A stretch of DNA of 64,000 nucleotides from Vibrio chagasii (GCF_002954585.1 NZ_MSCI01000001.1:682001-746000), one strand, 5' to 3'. Positions 9,536 to 18,045 are shown, counted from the stretch's first letter. Notes: generated by a model not told the origin, from the sequence alone. Translations and numbers: made by a program.

Positions 9536-10732
9536 TTAGAAGTTAGCGTGAGGGCCAAATACTTCGTAGTGAACACGAGAGCGGTCAACTTTCAGTGCGT
9601 CTAGCTGCTCAACAATGTTCTTCATGAAGCCTACAGGGCCACAGATGTAGAAATCGCTGTCTTTGAATCCTTCAGTATCAGAGATCGAAGCAAGATCCAT
9701 TTGACCTTCGTGTGTGTTTTCACACGCAGATGCTTCTTTGTTCATGTACCATGTCTTCGCAGACCAGCCTTTATCAGCAACGATGTCTTTCACACGTTTA
9801 GTGAATGAGTGTTGACCTTCATTTTCACAAGCATGTAGGTAAAGCACTGGCTCGTTTTTCTCTTCAGTATTCAGGAACTCAAGCATTGACTGCATTGGCG
9901 TTACACCAACACCTGCAGAGATAAGCGTTACTGGCTTTCTGCGCTCTTGATACATGAAGTCGCCCGCCGGAGCGTAAAGGTTTACTTCATCACCGATAGC
10001 AACCGTGTCGTGTAGGTGATTAGAAACCACGCCCTGTGTTTCTTGGCCATGGCCTTCACGCTTCACAGAGATGCGGTATTGCTTACCGTTCGGCTTATCT
10101 GATAGTGAGTATTGACGAATTTCGCTATATTGCGCGCCTTCTGGCTTAACTTCGATACCGATGTATTGACCAGGCGTGTAATCTAGAACGTCACCGCCAT
10201 CTTTTGGTTGTAGAATAAAGCTTGTTACTAGTGCTGATTCTTCAATCTTGTCTGCAATCACGAACGTACGTGCTGCTTCCCAACCGCCAACAGCTTGTTT
10301 GCGTTGTAGGTAAAGCTCAGCTTCACGATCGATGAATACTTGAGCCAAGAAAAGGTAAGCCGCTGTCCACGCCTCTTCTACTTCAGGTGTAAATGCGTCT
10401 GTTGCCAATTCACGTAGTGTTTCAATCAGGTGTAAACCAACGATTTGGTAGTGTTCTGGTTGAATGTTAAAACTTGTGTGTTTGTGAGCAATGCGTTCAA
10501 CCGCTGTTGTTAACGCTGCTAGGTTTTCAATGTTCTTTGCATATGCCGCGATAGCTTCAAACAGTGCTACGCCTTGGCGACCTGTTCTTTGGTGAGTCAT
10601 ATTGAAGATATCTTTTAACTCAGGGTTATGCGTAAACATACGTTGATAAAAGTGCTGAGTTAAAGCTGGGCCTGCGCTCTCAAGTAGAGGAATAGTAGAT
10701 TTGATGATTTCGATATGTGCATTGTTAAGCAT
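9536..10732 (-). CDS. hmp: flavohemoprotein, nitric oxide dioxygenase Hmp
   Basis: A 398-residue flavohemoglobin that converts NO to nitrate using O2 and NADH. The order is globin domain (1-140; distal Tyr in LTQHFYQRMF, proximal His in VERIAHKHTSF), FAD-binding domain with RQYSLSD and an NADPH/NAD-binding reductase domain with SAGVGVTPMQSML and YICGPVGFMK. Length matches E. coli Hmp (396). GGAG lies just before the ATG at 10732. It is divergent from norR, and the shared region carries a sigma-54 promoter facing hmp with NorR-type sites behind it, fitting NO-induced expression. In V. cholerae NorR is known to control hmpA. Confidence 0.95.
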   Translation of the reverse strand: MLNNAHIEIIKSTIPLLESAGPALTQHFYQRMFTHNPELKDIFNMTHQRTGRQGVALFEAIAAYAKNIENLAALTTAVERIAHKHTSFNIQPEHYQIVGLHLIETLRELATDAFTPEVEEAWTAAYLFLAQVFIDREAELYLQRKQAVGGWEAARTFVIADKIEESALVTSFILQPKDGGDVLDYTPGQYIGIEVKPEGAQYSEIRQYSLSDKPNGKQYRISVKREGHGQETQGVVSNHLHDTVAIGDEVNLYAPAGDFMYQERRKPVTLISAGVGVTPMQSMLEFLNTEEKNEPVLYLHACENEGQHSFTKRVKDIVADKGWSAKTWYMNKEASACENTHEGQMDLASISDTEGFKDSDFYICGPVGFMKNIVEQLDALKVDRSRVHYEVFGPHANF

Positions 10733-10769
10733 GAATTTACTCCGAACACTGAGCCTTATGACCTATTAT

Positions 10770-10780
10770 GTCATTTTGAC
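10770..10780. promoter_or_regulatory. NorR-type site in the hmp leader (GTCA-N3-TGAC)
   Basis: GTCATTTTGAC matches GT-N7-AC and is palindromic (GTCA/TGAC). A related GTTATTTTGAC lies at 10842-10852. Both are downstream of the predicted sigma-54 start of hmp, so their role is less certain than that of the upstream pair. Confidence 0.4.
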
Positions 10781-10898
10781 TACTTAAAAATTAAGAATGA
10801 CTTATCGATTTTCTGAAAGCTTAGTTATTCTTAGAAACTGAGTTATTTTGACTCGTTTTCATTTCAAAAAATCGCGAAACCTGATTAATGCCACCTGA

Positions 10899-10912
10899 TT
10901 GATTGAGATCAA
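10899..10912. promoter_or_regulatory. perfect FNR box in the hmp-norR intergenic region
   Basis: TTGATTGAGATCAA matches the FNR consensus TTGAT-N4-ATCAA at all ten fixed positions. Its centre (10905.5) is about 41.5 bases before the start expected from the TATAAT at 10935-10940, the class II activator position for norR. On the other strand it lies just past the predicted hmp start, where it could act as a block. Confidence 0.75.
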
Positions 10913-10934
10913 GAATAGTCTATTTAATCAGCGC

Positions 10935-10940
10935 TATAAT
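10935..10940 (+). promoter_or_regulatory. -10 element of predicted norR promoter
   Basis: A perfect TATAAT. No good -35 is seen 17 bases upstream, consistent with an activator-dependent promoter under the FNR box. Confidence 0.55.
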
Positions 10941-10958
10941 TGGGCTTCACTGTCTCTT

Positions 10959-10976
10959 TTGCACAATCAGTGCCAA
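10959..10976 (-). promoter_or_regulatory. sigma-54 promoter facing hmp
   Basis: On the minus strand TTGGCACTGATTGTGCAA has TGGCAC at -24 and GTGCA at -12, with GG and GC ten bases apart as required for RpoN. The start would be near 10950, giving hmp a leader of about 215 bases. Confidence 0.65.
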
Positions 10977-11031
10977 CTTTTTCAAGCCCCGCCAGCACTG
11001 GCTTTATTCTCAAAAATCGCTTTATAAAAAT

Positions 11032-11064
11032 GTCAAAAAGACCTTTTTTTTAAGTCAATAAGAC
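11032..11064. promoter_or_regulatory. pair of NorR enhancer sites
   Basis: GTCAAAAAGAC (11032-11042) and GTCAATAAGAC (11054-11064) both fit GT-N7-AC and are 22 bases apart, two helical turns. They lie about 85-115 bases behind the sigma-54 start for hmp, the usual place for NorR. They also lie 38 bases or more before the norR ATG, so autoregulation is possible. Confidence 0.6.
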
Positions 11065-11102
11065 TCTATGATGTATATAAACACACACAGTTAGAGTTTT
11101 TT

Positions 11103-12695
11103 ATGCAAGATATCTCCGCATCTACCCTCATGGAAATGACCATTGGCCTCGCAAGTGGTGTGAACGATCAAGATCGTTTTAATCGCCTAATCGATGCCAT
11201 TCGTAAAACCATTACGTGTGATTGTGTCGCGCTCTTAAGCCTTCAAGGTGACACACTAGTCCCTATCGCAATGCAAGGGCTCAGCCGCGACACGTTCGGT
11301 CGTCGCTTTATCATTTCAGAGCATCCACGTTTTGCGGAGATATGTGCATCTCGCTCTCCTGTTCGTTTCGATTCTGATAGTTCTCTCCCAGATCCTTTTG
11401 ATGGCCTACTAATCGACCATGATGGCGACCTGCCAATGCATGCCTGTATGGGACTGCCTTTGCTATTTGGCGATAAGCTATTAGGAGTTCTAACGCTAGA
11501 CAGCCTTAAGCCAGACGTCTTCGCTAATATTCCAGCACGAAACCTTGAAGTATTAGCAGCCATTGCGGCGTCAAGCATGCAGATGGCATTAACTTTCTCT
11601 CAGCTTGAGCATCAAGCAAAACAGTCCAAACAGCTGTTAGAAGAGTTGAACGTTGAAGCGTGGGAACGCGACGGCGGTGAATTAATTGGTAACAGTGACA
11701 CCATGGTTGCGCTTAAGAACGACATCGCTGTAGTAGCGCCTTCAGAATTCAACATTCTGATTCACGGTGATACGGGTGTAGGTAAAGAACTGGTTGCTCG
11801 CACTCTGCACCATCAATCGCAGCGTAAGCGTAATCCACTGGTTTACGTAAACTGTGCGGCTATTCCTGAGAACCTCGTTGAGAGTGAACTGTTTGGTCAC
11901 GTACGTGGTGCATTTACGGGCGCAGACAAAAACCGCTTAGGTAAGTTCGCACTCGCCGATGGCGGTACCCTCTTCCTCGATGAGATTGGTGAACTGCCGT
12001 TAGCCGCGCAAAGTAAGTTACTGCGTGCGCTGCAAAACAACGAAATTCAACCTGTAGGTCAAGACAACATTCAAACCATTGATGTACGAGTGTTGGCAGC
12101 CACTAACCGAGACTTAAAGCAAGAAGTGGAAGACGGTCGATTCAGAGCCGATTTATATCACCGATTAAGTGTGTACCCTATCGCGGTCCCTGCTTTGAAA
12201 GATCGTGGAGACGACATCAGCTTGCTAGCCGGTTTCTTCCTAGAACAGGCTCGTCGTAAACTCGGCATCAACCAAGTGAAATTCCGCTCTGATGTTCTTG
12301 TATTCCTGAACCGCTATGGCTGGCCAGGTAACGTCCGTGAACTTGAACACGTAATCAGTCGTTCAGCATTAAAAGCACTTGCTCGCAGCACCAACAAGAA
12401 CCTAGTGACAATCACCAAAGAAGATTGTGGGCCGTTGGATCAAGATCAGCCAGTCGCAACAACTCAAGCGAAAACAACTCCGCTATCCACGCCAACGGTT
12501 GATCTATCGGCAGGCTTACGCGGTGCAACCGACGATTTTCAACGCAGCATCATCACAGAGGTGTTGGAAGAAGCTAACTTTAACTGGGCGCAGGCCGGAC
12601 GAGTTCTAAAGACGGACCGAGCAAACCTAACCCGACTATCGAAGCGTTTAGGGTTAAATGTGGCTAAGTCTCACACGATTGAACGGACAAAATAG
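11103..12695 (+). CDS. norR: NO-responsive sigma-54 activator NorR
   Basis: A 530-residue enhancer-binding protein: N-terminal GAF domain (about 1-170) that in NorR holds a mononuclear iron sensing NO, AAA+ domain with Walker A GDTGVGKE (about 221) and the sigma-54 contact GAFTGA (about 268), and a C-terminal Fis-type helix-turn-helix ([20 protein letters not shown]). Length and divergence from hmp identify it as NorR rather than another EBP. In the cell it activates RpoN promoters after NO binding. The predicted FNR box and TATAAT upstream suggest its own expression rises when oxygen falls. The ATG at 11103 follows a weak site (TTAGAGTTTTTT). Confidence 0.92.
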   Translation: MQDISASTLMEMTIGLASGVNDQDRFNRLIDAIRKTITCDCVALLSLQGDTLVPIAMQGLSRDTFGRRFIISEHPRFAEICASRSPVRFDSDSSLPDPFDGLLIDHDGDLPMHACMGLPLLFGDKLLGVLTLDSLKPDVFANIPARNLEVLAAIAASSMQMALTFSQLEHQAKQSKQLLEELNVEAWERDGGELIGNSDTMVALKNDIAVVAPSEFNILIHGDTGVGKELVARTLHHQSQRKRNPLVYVNCAAIPENLVESELFGHVRGAFTGADKNRLGKFALADGGTLFLDEIGELPLAAQSKLLRALQNNEIQPVGQDNIQTIDVRVLAATNRDLKQEVEDGRFRADLYHRLSVYPIAVPALKDRGDDISLLAGFFLEQARRKLGINQVKFRSDVLVFLNRYGWPGNVRELEHVISRSALKALARSTNKNLVTITKEDCGPLDQDQPVATTQAKTTPLSTPTVDLSAGLRGATDDFQRSIITEVLEEANFNWAQAGRVLKTDRANLTRLSKRLGLNVAKSHTIERTK

Positions 12696-12784
12696 ATATT
12701 AGCGGTTTGTTGCGAGCATCTGGCAAAACTTGTGTATATAATGCTGCAAATTGTAACGCTAATTTTAAATATGTAGAGAGAGTT

Positions 12785-13144
12785 ATGAAGTTTATCCGTT
12801 GGTTCTTAGGTCGTGTCATTTTACTACTAAATTTTGTTTTTACTCCTCGTGGCGTGAAACGTTCACAAGAAGAACAAAACAAAGTCAATGAGCAAGCTAA
12901 ATCACACACGTTATACCAATTCGAAGCGTGCCCATTTTGTGTAAAAGTGCGCCGCGCGATGAAACGTCAATCGGTTCAGTTTGAACTTCGTGATGCTAAA
13001 AACAATGAACAGCACCGTGCAGAGCTTGAAGCAGGCGGCGGTCGTGTAAAAGTGCCTTGTCTACGTATTGAGAAAGACGGCAAAACTGAGTGGATGTACG
13101 AGTCTTCAGACATCGTTGCTTACTTAGAAAAGCAGTTCGCATAA
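12785..13144 (+). CDS. membrane-anchored glutaredoxin-like protein
   Basis: A 119-residue protein with one N-terminal hydrophobic segment (FLGRVILLLNFVF) followed by a glutaredoxin/GST-N thioredoxin fold: YQFEACPFCVKVRRAM holds the CPFC redox motif (about residues 54-57), VKVPCLRI the cis-proline region and SSDIVAYLEKQF the C-terminal helix. It probably reduces disulfides or glutathione adducts at the membrane. I chose the ATG at 12785 (AGAGAG upstream); the frame extends further up but without a start signal. It follows norR by about 90 bases and has its own terminator. Confidence 0.78.
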   Translation: MKFIRWFLGRVILLLNFVFTPRGVKRSQEEQNKVNEQAKSHTLYQFEACPFCVKVRRAMKRQSVQFELRDAKNNEQHRAELEAGGGRVKVPCLRIEKDGKTEWMYESSDIVAYLEKQFA

Positions 13145-13164
13145 GCTAAGCGAAAGTTAGATAC

Positions 13165-13194
13165 AAAAAATCCCTCGAACGTGAGGGATTTTTT
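13165..13194 (+). terminator. terminator after the glutaredoxin-like gene
   Basis: AAAAAATCCCTC and GAGGGATTTTTT form a perfect 12-bp stem with a 6-base loop, 20 bases past the stop. Confidence 0.88.
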
Positions 13195-13241
13195 ATGTCT
13201 GCTATTTGTGCGCTCTTCTCTTGAGAGCAAAACGCTAAAAC

Positions 13242-13895
13242 CTATTTCGCGACAATCAGCATCAGCTCTACACGGCGGTTACACGCTTTACCTTGCGGTG
13301 AAGCGTTGGTACACGCTGGAACATACTCACCAAAGCCGCGAGTATAGATAGAACGACTCGATACATAATTGCTCTCTAGGCGAGCTTTCACTTCTTTTGC
13401 ACGCTGCTCTGATAAAGGGTCATTGATACGATCTGTACCTGTATTATCAGTATGACCTTCAATCACGATATCGATGTCTTGGCGCTGAGAAAGGTAACTA
13501 CCAAGTGTGTCTAACCATTGGTTGTAAGCGGGTTCAGGGAACGCTGAACCTGTTTTGAAATTCACATGTTGCTCAAGCTTTACCATCACATGGTTACCTG
13601 GCAACACTTCAAAATCGATGCGGTTTTGTCTTAGAAAGACTTCTAGCGGGTCGTTCGTTGACACACCACGACCGTAGTTAGTGGTTATGGTTCTTTGGTG
13701 TTGAGAGCTACTTTGCATTGAGTAGCCGCGGCGGTTTGTAGTTGTTGTCGTTTGAACAACGCCCCACTCCGGATGCATCAAATCGTAATCTGTTTGCGGC
13801 GCTGTCTCTAGCAGATTGTCGCCTAACATACCGGTTGGTAACGTCGTTTCACACCCAGCCAAAGCTATGCTTAACATTATCGCTAAATATCTCAT
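13242..13895 (-). CDS. OmpA-family lipoprotein
   Basis: A 217-residue outer-membrane lipoprotein: signal MRYLAIMLSIALAGC with lipobox LAGC, a central segment rich in Thr, Ser and Arg (about 55-85), and a C-terminal OmpA/MotB peptidoglycan-binding domain (about 110-217) showing VIEGHTDNTGTDRINDPLSE, RAKEVKARLE and ACNRRVELML. Two Cys in the last 30 residues may form a disulfide. I chose ATG at 13895, with GGTGA just upstream, over the GTG at 13910. It probably tethers the outer membrane to the cell wall. It is convergent with the glutaredoxin gene. Confidence 0.85.
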   Translation of the reverse strand: MRYLAIMLSIALAGCETTLPTGMLGDNLLETAPQTDYDLMHPEWGVVQTTTTTNRRGYSMQSSSQHQRTITTNYGRGVSTNDPLEVFLRQNRIDFEVLPGNHVMVKLEQHVNFKTGSAFPEPAYNQWLDTLGSYLSQRQDIDIVIEGHTDNTGTDRINDPLSEQRAKEVKARLESNYVSSRSIYTRGFGEYVPACTNASPQGKACNRRVELMLIVAK

Positions 13896-14135
13896 TACTT
13901 CACCAACCACTCATGCAGATAAACCATTTACTAATGTCTATATCGGCACCCAGAAAAAAACTTTAGACAAAAAGCACGCACTTCTAAAAAAAGTGCTTTT
14001 GATCACAGTTAACCGTCAACTAGCCTGTCTTGGCTCGCTAGTTCGAACTGTTTGCATTTATTTACCTTATAATTGTTTTCCAATTCGTACTAAATAGTTA
14101 GAATCTCACGACTTCTCAACGCTAGAGTAAACATC

Positions 14136-14762
14136 ATGTTTAAACCATTTACTAAATTCTTCACTGCGCTTGTTGCTGTACTTGTTATTGCTGGTTGTAG
14201 CGAAACAGACGAGCCACAAAAAGGCGTTCAATACGAGGCGCTTCCGACCGCTCTAACAGAATTTAACCTGTCACCGATCACTGAAATCTTCTCTCTAAAT
14301 TGTGGTCACTGTCGCCAAATGGAAAGTGCAATTCCAGAGATTGAATCTCTAACAGACCAGAAAATTGGCAAGATGCACGTAACATTCAATGAAAGTGCTC
14401 AAATCAGCGCAATGATCTACTACACAGCAGTAATGCAGCTAGACGCAACGCCAGACCACGCTTTCATGGAAGACCTGTTCGCTGCGGTTCAAATGGGTGC
14501 AGACGCGACACCAGAGCAGCGCCAGCAAGCTCTAGAAAAAGCTTTCACTTCTCGCGGTTTGGTTAGCCCATACCAGTTGAACAAAGAACAGCAAGTAACG
14601 CTTTTTGATTATGTTAAGAAAGCAGAAGAAGTTTCAGTAAAAGGTCAGATCAACTCAGTACCAACGTTTATCGTTAACGGCAAATACCAAGTGCTGACAG
14701 CTGGTCACCAAGACGTTGCTGGCATCACAAAAACCATCAACTACCTTTTGACTCAACCATAA
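14136..14762 (+). CDS. DsbA-like thiol:disulfide oxidoreductase lipoprotein
   Basis: A 208-residue protein with a lipoprotein signal (LVAVLVIAGC) and a DsbA-type thioredoxin fold: catalytic SLNCGHCRQME with the CGHC active site (about 53-56) and cis-proline loop NSVPTFIVNGKY (about 172). The helical insertion lies between. CGHC is the active site found in DsbC/PDI-type oxidoreductases as well as some DsbA variants. It should oxidise or isomerise disulfides at the periplasmic face of a membrane. It is followed 56 bases later by an FKBP gene, so the two probably form an envelope-folding unit. Confidence 0.82.
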   Translation: MFKPFTKFFTALVAVLVIAGCSETDEPQKGVQYEALPTALTEFNLSPITEIFSLNCGHCRQMESAIPEIESLTDQKIGKMHVTFNESAQISAMIYYTAVMQLDATPDHAFMEDLFAAVQMGADATPEQRQQALEKAFTSRGLVSPYQLNKEQQVTLFDYVKKAEEVSVKGQINSVPTFIVNGKYQVLTAGHQDVAGITKTINYLLTQP

Positions 14763-14818
14763 GGGCGGCTTTAGTCAGCTCATTAATAAACTAAGCAATA
14801 AATATAATAGGTTTTACT

Positions 14819-15292
14819 ATGTCTAAATTTGTCATCCCGGTCATCGTCTTTCTTTTGGCGGGTTTCATGATTTACCGTACTTGGACAAATCATAAGTCTG
14901 GTGCAGAAAACTTCGAACAAGGTCAACAGTTCCTACTAGAGAACGGAAAGAAAGAAGGTGTGATCACGACTGAGAGCGGTCTTCAGTACCTAGTTCTTGA
15001 AGAAGGTACTGGCACTGTTCACCCTACTAAAGACAGCAAAGTAACGGTTCACTATCACGGTACTCTGATCGATGGCACAGTTTTCGATAGCTCTGTAGAA
15101 CGTGGTGAGCCAATCTCATTCGCTCTTAAGCAAGTAATCAAAGGCTGGCAAGAAGGTTTAACTTACATGGTAGAAGGCCAAAAAGTCCGCCTATTCATTC
15201 CGAGCACACTAGGTTACGGCAAAGGTGGTACGGGCCCAATCCCACCATCAGCAACACTGATTTTTGATGTTGAGCTAATCTCTATCCAGTAA
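14819..15292 (+). CDS. FKBP-type peptidyl-prolyl isomerase
   Basis: A 157-residue protein: N-terminal membrane anchor (VIPVIVFLLAGFMIY), a short linker typical of FklB/FkpA-like proteins (VITTESGLQYLVLEEGTG), then one FKBP domain (about 60-157) with VTVHYHGTLIDGTVFDSS, VIKGWQEGL and FIPSTLGYG. It catalyses cis/trans isomerisation of prolyl bonds, probably facing the periplasm. It follows the DsbA-like lipoprotein gene in the same direction and ends in a clear terminator. Confidence 0.9.
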   Translation: MSKFVIPVIVFLLAGFMIYRTWTNHKSGAENFEQGQQFLLENGKKEGVITTESGLQYLVLEEGTGTVHPTKDSKVTVHYHGTLIDGTVFDSSVERGEPISFALKQVIKGWQEGLTYMVEGQKVRLFIPSTLGYGKGGTGPIPPSATLIFDVELISIQ

Positions 15293-15321
15293 TCCGCTCA
15301 ATTGAAAGTAACTATTACGTT

Positions 15322-15355
15322 AAGCCCCGACATGCAAAACATGTTGGGGCTTTTT
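15322..15355 (+). terminator. terminator after the FKBP gene
   Basis: AAGCCCCGACATG pairs with CATGTTGGGGCTT (one G-T pair) around CAAAA, and a T run follows. Confidence 0.88.
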
Positions 15356-15437
15356 ATTAGTAAGCCATTGTTTTAAATGCACGTTAGCACTGACCATCAT
15401 CCGGTTAACACGAATAATCAAGTAATAACACAGCCAC

Positions 15438-15452
15438 TAGACGACTGGTCTA
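15438..15452. promoter_or_regulatory. TetR-family operator, copy 1
   Basis: TAGACGACTGGTCTA is an inverted repeat TAGAC-N5-GTCTA lying 21 bases before the TetR gene. The identical 15-mer, with flanking bases AC before and ATT after, recurs at 16166. This points to autoregulation. Confidence 0.75.
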
Positions 15453-15473
15453 ATTTAAATTATAGTATCGACC

Positions 15474-16067
15474 ATGAACGAGAAAACGAATGACACACGC
15501 CTGCATATTTTGAATGTTGGCTATCAATTAATAGTGAACAACGGCTTCAATGGCGTTGGCTTATCACAATTGCTTAAAGAAGCGGAAGTACCGAAAGGGT
15601 CGTTTTACCACTACTTTAAATCAAAAGAGCAATTTGGTGAGGCGCTAATCCAACACTATTTTGAAAACTACATCACTAAGATTGAATCCATTTTAGTGCA
15701 CGGTGAAGGCAGCCATTATCAACGAATCTTGAGTTACTTTTCGCTGTGGTCAAAGATTGAGAACGGTACATGTAATGCGCACAAGTGTTTAGTTGTTAAG
15801 CTCAGTGCTGAAGTATCAGACCTTTCTGATCCTATGCGCCAAGCTCTGCTAAAAGGTGCTGAGAAAGTCACAACAACCATCCAGCAATGTATTGTTGGCG
15901 GTATTGAAGATGGCTCTATCTCGGTAGAAAACAGCCAAGAAGCAGCCCAGAACCTATACTCAATGTGGCTAGGCGCTAGTTTATTAAGCAAGTTAAGCCA
16001 AAGTTCACAGAGCTTAGAATCGGCATTACGCCTTACCCAACAAATTTTGAAAGGTGAAAGCCATTAA
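15474..16067 (+). CDS. TetR family repressor, NemR-like
   Basis: A 197-residue TetR/AcrR regulator. The N-terminal helix-turn-helix is clear (GVGLSQLLKEAEVPKGSFYHYFKSKEQFG, about 25-53), and the C-terminal ligand domain fits the group that includes NemR (EAAQNLYSMWLGASLLSKLS). Cysteines in NGTCNAHKCLVVKL (about 101-108) sit where electrophile-sensing Cys are found in NemR-type proteins. The same 15-bp operator precedes this gene and the reductase at 16217, so it very probably represses itself and the reductase/GST pair until reactive aldehydes or quinones modify it. The inducer is inferred. Confidence 0.83.
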   Translation: MNEKTNDTRLHILNVGYQLIVNNGFNGVGLSQLLKEAEVPKGSFYHYFKSKEQFGEALIQHYFENYITKIESILVHGEGSHYQRILSYFSLWSKIENGTCNAHKCLVVKLSAEVSDLSDPMRQALLKGAEKVTTTIQQCIVGGIEDGSISVENSQEAAQNLYSMWLGASLLSKLSQSSQSLESALRLTQQILKGESH

Positions 16068-16110
16068 CGCGCACTGCGTTTTATTGGCATTTACTGTTTT
16101 AGCTTAAAAG

Positions 16111-16152
16111 AAATCACCCGCCCTCTTATCAACTTGATGACGGCGGGATTTT
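16111..16152 (+). terminator. terminator after the TetR gene
   Basis: AAATCACCCGCC pairs with GGCGGGATTTTT (one bulge) across an 18-base loop. It sits between the TetR stop and the second operator, separating the two transcripts. Confidence 0.75.
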
Positions 16153-16165
16153 TAGGAAACAAGAC

Positions 16166-16180
16166 TAGACGACTGGTCTA
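16166..16180. promoter_or_regulatory. TetR-family operator, copy 2
   Basis: The exact TAGACGACTGGTCTA repeat, 36 bases before the reductase ATG, identical to the copy before the TetR gene. Confidence 0.75.
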
Positions 16181-16216
16181 ATTCTAAATAAACATAATAT
16201 AAATTAAGGACATCCA

Positions 16217-17248
16217 ATGACTCAACAAGACAATCGTCGCATCGTATTAGCTTCTCGCCCTATCGGCGCACCAACTCAAGATAACTTCCGCTTAGAAACC
16301 GTTGCTGCTCCAACAATCAACGATGGTGAAATGTTACTTCGCTCGGTTTACCTATCTCTCGACCCTTACATGCGTGGCCGTATGAATGATGCAAAATCTT
16401 ATGCCGATCCAGTCGCTATTGATGAGGTGATGGTTGGTGCAACTGTGTGTCAGGTTGAAGCATCAAACAACAGCGATTATGAAGTTGGCGAATGGGTCTT
16501 GGCTTACACAGGCTGGCAGGATTATGGCGTATCGAACGGTGAAGGTCTTATCAAGCTAGGAAAAGAGCCGACTCACCCTTCTTACGCACTGGGCATCATG
16601 GGTATGCCAGGCTTTACCGCTTACATGGGGTTACTAGATATCGGCCAACCGAAAGAAGGCGACACATTAGTGGTAGCGGCTGCAACTGGCCCAGTAGGCG
16701 CTACTGTTGGACAAATTGGTAAGCTAAAAGGTTGTCGTGTCATTGGTGTGGCTGGCGGTCAAGAAAAGTGTCTGTACGCGAAAGAGGTTCTTGGTTTTGA
16801 TGAATGTATCGACCACAAGGCAGATGACTTCGCAGAACAATTGGCGAAAGCGTGTGATAAAGGCATCGACGTTTACTTTGAAAACGTTGGCGGCAAAGTA
16901 TTCGATGCAGTAATGCCTCTGCTTAATACAGGCGCTCGAATTCCTGTTTGTGGGCTTATCTCACAATACAATGCTACATCGCTCCCTGAAGGTCCAGACC
17001 GTATGTCTAGCCTTATGGGTACACTGCTAGTTAAGCGCATTAAGATGCAAGGCTTCATTATCTTCGACGACTACGCACATCGTTACAATGAGTTCGCAAA
17101 TCAAATGACCGAATGGCTTTCTCAAGGAAAAATGCACTACCGCGAACACCTAATTGAAGGTCTAGACGAAGCGCCACAAGCTTTCATGGGTCTGTTAGAA
17201 GGCCAGAACTTCGGCAAGCTTGTTATCAAAACTAACGAACCACAATAG
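16217..17248 (+). CDS. zinc-independent NADPH oxidoreductase, CurA-like MDR family
   Basis: A 343-residue medium-chain dehydrogenase/reductase without zinc ligands. The N-terminal region has SVYLSLDPYMRGRMNDAKSY, the Rossmann domain has VVAAATGPVGATVGQIGKLKG (about 155), and VYFENVGGKVFDAV follows. These are marks of the leukotriene B4 dehydrogenase/CurA group, which reduce activated C=C bonds of enones and other reactive carbonyls with NADPH. AAGGACATCCA precedes the ATG. It is co-transcribed with a GST gene 24 bases downstream and sits under the TetR operator, fitting electrophile detoxification. Confidence 0.87.
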   Translation: MTQQDNRRIVLASRPIGAPTQDNFRLETVAAPTINDGEMLLRSVYLSLDPYMRGRMNDAKSYADPVAIDEVMVGATVCQVEASNNSDYEVGEWVLAYTGWQDYGVSNGEGLIKLGKEPTHPSYALGIMGMPGFTAYMGLLDIGQPKEGDTLVVAAATGPVGATVGQIGKLKGCRVIGVAGGQEKCLYAKEVLGFDECIDHKADDFAEQLAKACDKGIDVYFENVGGKVFDAVMPLLNTGARIPVCGLISQYNATSLPEGPDRMSSLMGTLLVKRIKMQGFIIFDDYAHRYNEFANQMTEWLSQGKMHYREHLIEGLDEAPQAFMGLLEGQNFGKLVIKTNEPQ

Positions 17249-17272
17249 CTCAAGGATAGAATAGGCAGAATT

Positions 17273-17893
17273 ATGATTACTTTACATCACCTGAATAAAT
17301 CGCGTTCAAAGCGCATCATCTGGCTACTCGAAGAGCTTGGTGTCGACTATCAAATCAAACCTTACCAACGAGACAGTGTCACGTTTTTAGCACCACCTGA
17401 ACTGAAGTCCGTTCACCCTCTTGGCAAATCTCCAATCATTGAAGATGATGGCATGGTGATCAGCGAATCTGGCGCGATTACTGAGTACCTCATCGACAAA
17501 TTTGGCCAAGGTAAATTTGCACCAGCACGCGGTACAGCTGAATACGTTGAGTATTCTCAGTGGCTACACTTTGCTGAAAGTTCGGGCATTTTACCAATGC
17601 TGCTGAAGATCTTCGTGATGAAAGACGGCGCCGAAACAAACTTCCTTGGTGGTTATGCTGATGACGAAAATCAAAAGATCCTAACCTTCGTAAACCAATC
17701 TCTTGAAGGCAAAACCTACCTTGTAGGGGAAACACTCACTGGCGCTGATTTTATGATGTCGTTCATCGTTGAAATCGTCGATAACTTTGGTGCTACTGCG
17801 CTCTACCCTAACATTGCTAAATATGGTGAGCTTTTGGCGAGCCACCCTGCTTACCAAAAGGCGGAGCAACTCGAGTTAGAACACTCCAATTAA
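17273..17893 (+). CDS. glutathione S-transferase
   Basis: A 206-residue GST. The thioredoxin-like N-domain (1-80) has SRSKRIIWLLEELGVDYQI, HPLGKSPIIEDDG with the cis-Pro, and SESGAITEYLIDKFG that binds the gamma-glutamyl part of glutathione; the helical C-domain follows (LTGADFMMSFIVE). It conjugates glutathione to electrophiles. It shares the operon of the CurA-like reductase, so both should be induced together when the TetR repressor is released. Confidence 0.88.
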   Translation: MITLHHLNKSRSKRIIWLLEELGVDYQIKPYQRDSVTFLAPPELKSVHPLGKSPIIEDDGMVISESGAITEYLIDKFGQGKFAPARGTAEYVEYSQWLHFAESSGILPMLLKIFVMKDGAETNFLGGYADDENQKILTFVNQSLEGKTYLVGETLTGADFMMSFIVEIVDNFGATALYPNIAKYGELLASHPAYQKAEQLELEHSN

Positions 17894-17945
17894 TCGAGGT
17901 TCAGTCTATTCAATGCGTCCATAGCGTGAAAATGACTGTCTAAAT

Positions 17946-17980
17946 GAAGCCAAAGCCGATTTATCTTTCGCTTTGGCTTC
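17946..17980 (+). terminator. terminator after the GST gene
   Basis: GAAGCCAAAGC and GCTTTGGCTTC form a perfect 11-bp stem with a 13-base loop, 53 bases past the stop. The trailing TCATTTAT is only a modest T run. Confidence 0.65.
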
Positions 17981-18045
17981 TCATTTATCTTCATTTCGAC
18001 AACAATATCGAGCTCTAAACTGAATACCCATAGAGTTTGATCTTC

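Noticed and set aside
10991..11002. GCCAG-CA-CTGGC palindrome as an operator
   Set aside because: Only five base pairs per arm and no second copy; the NorR, FNR and RpoN elements explain the region better.
16868..17890. Long antisense ORFs opposite the reductase and GST genes
   Set aside because: They are shadows of strong coding frames and lack ribosome sites or recognisable motifs. The same applies to those opposite phoX, chitinase and cusA.
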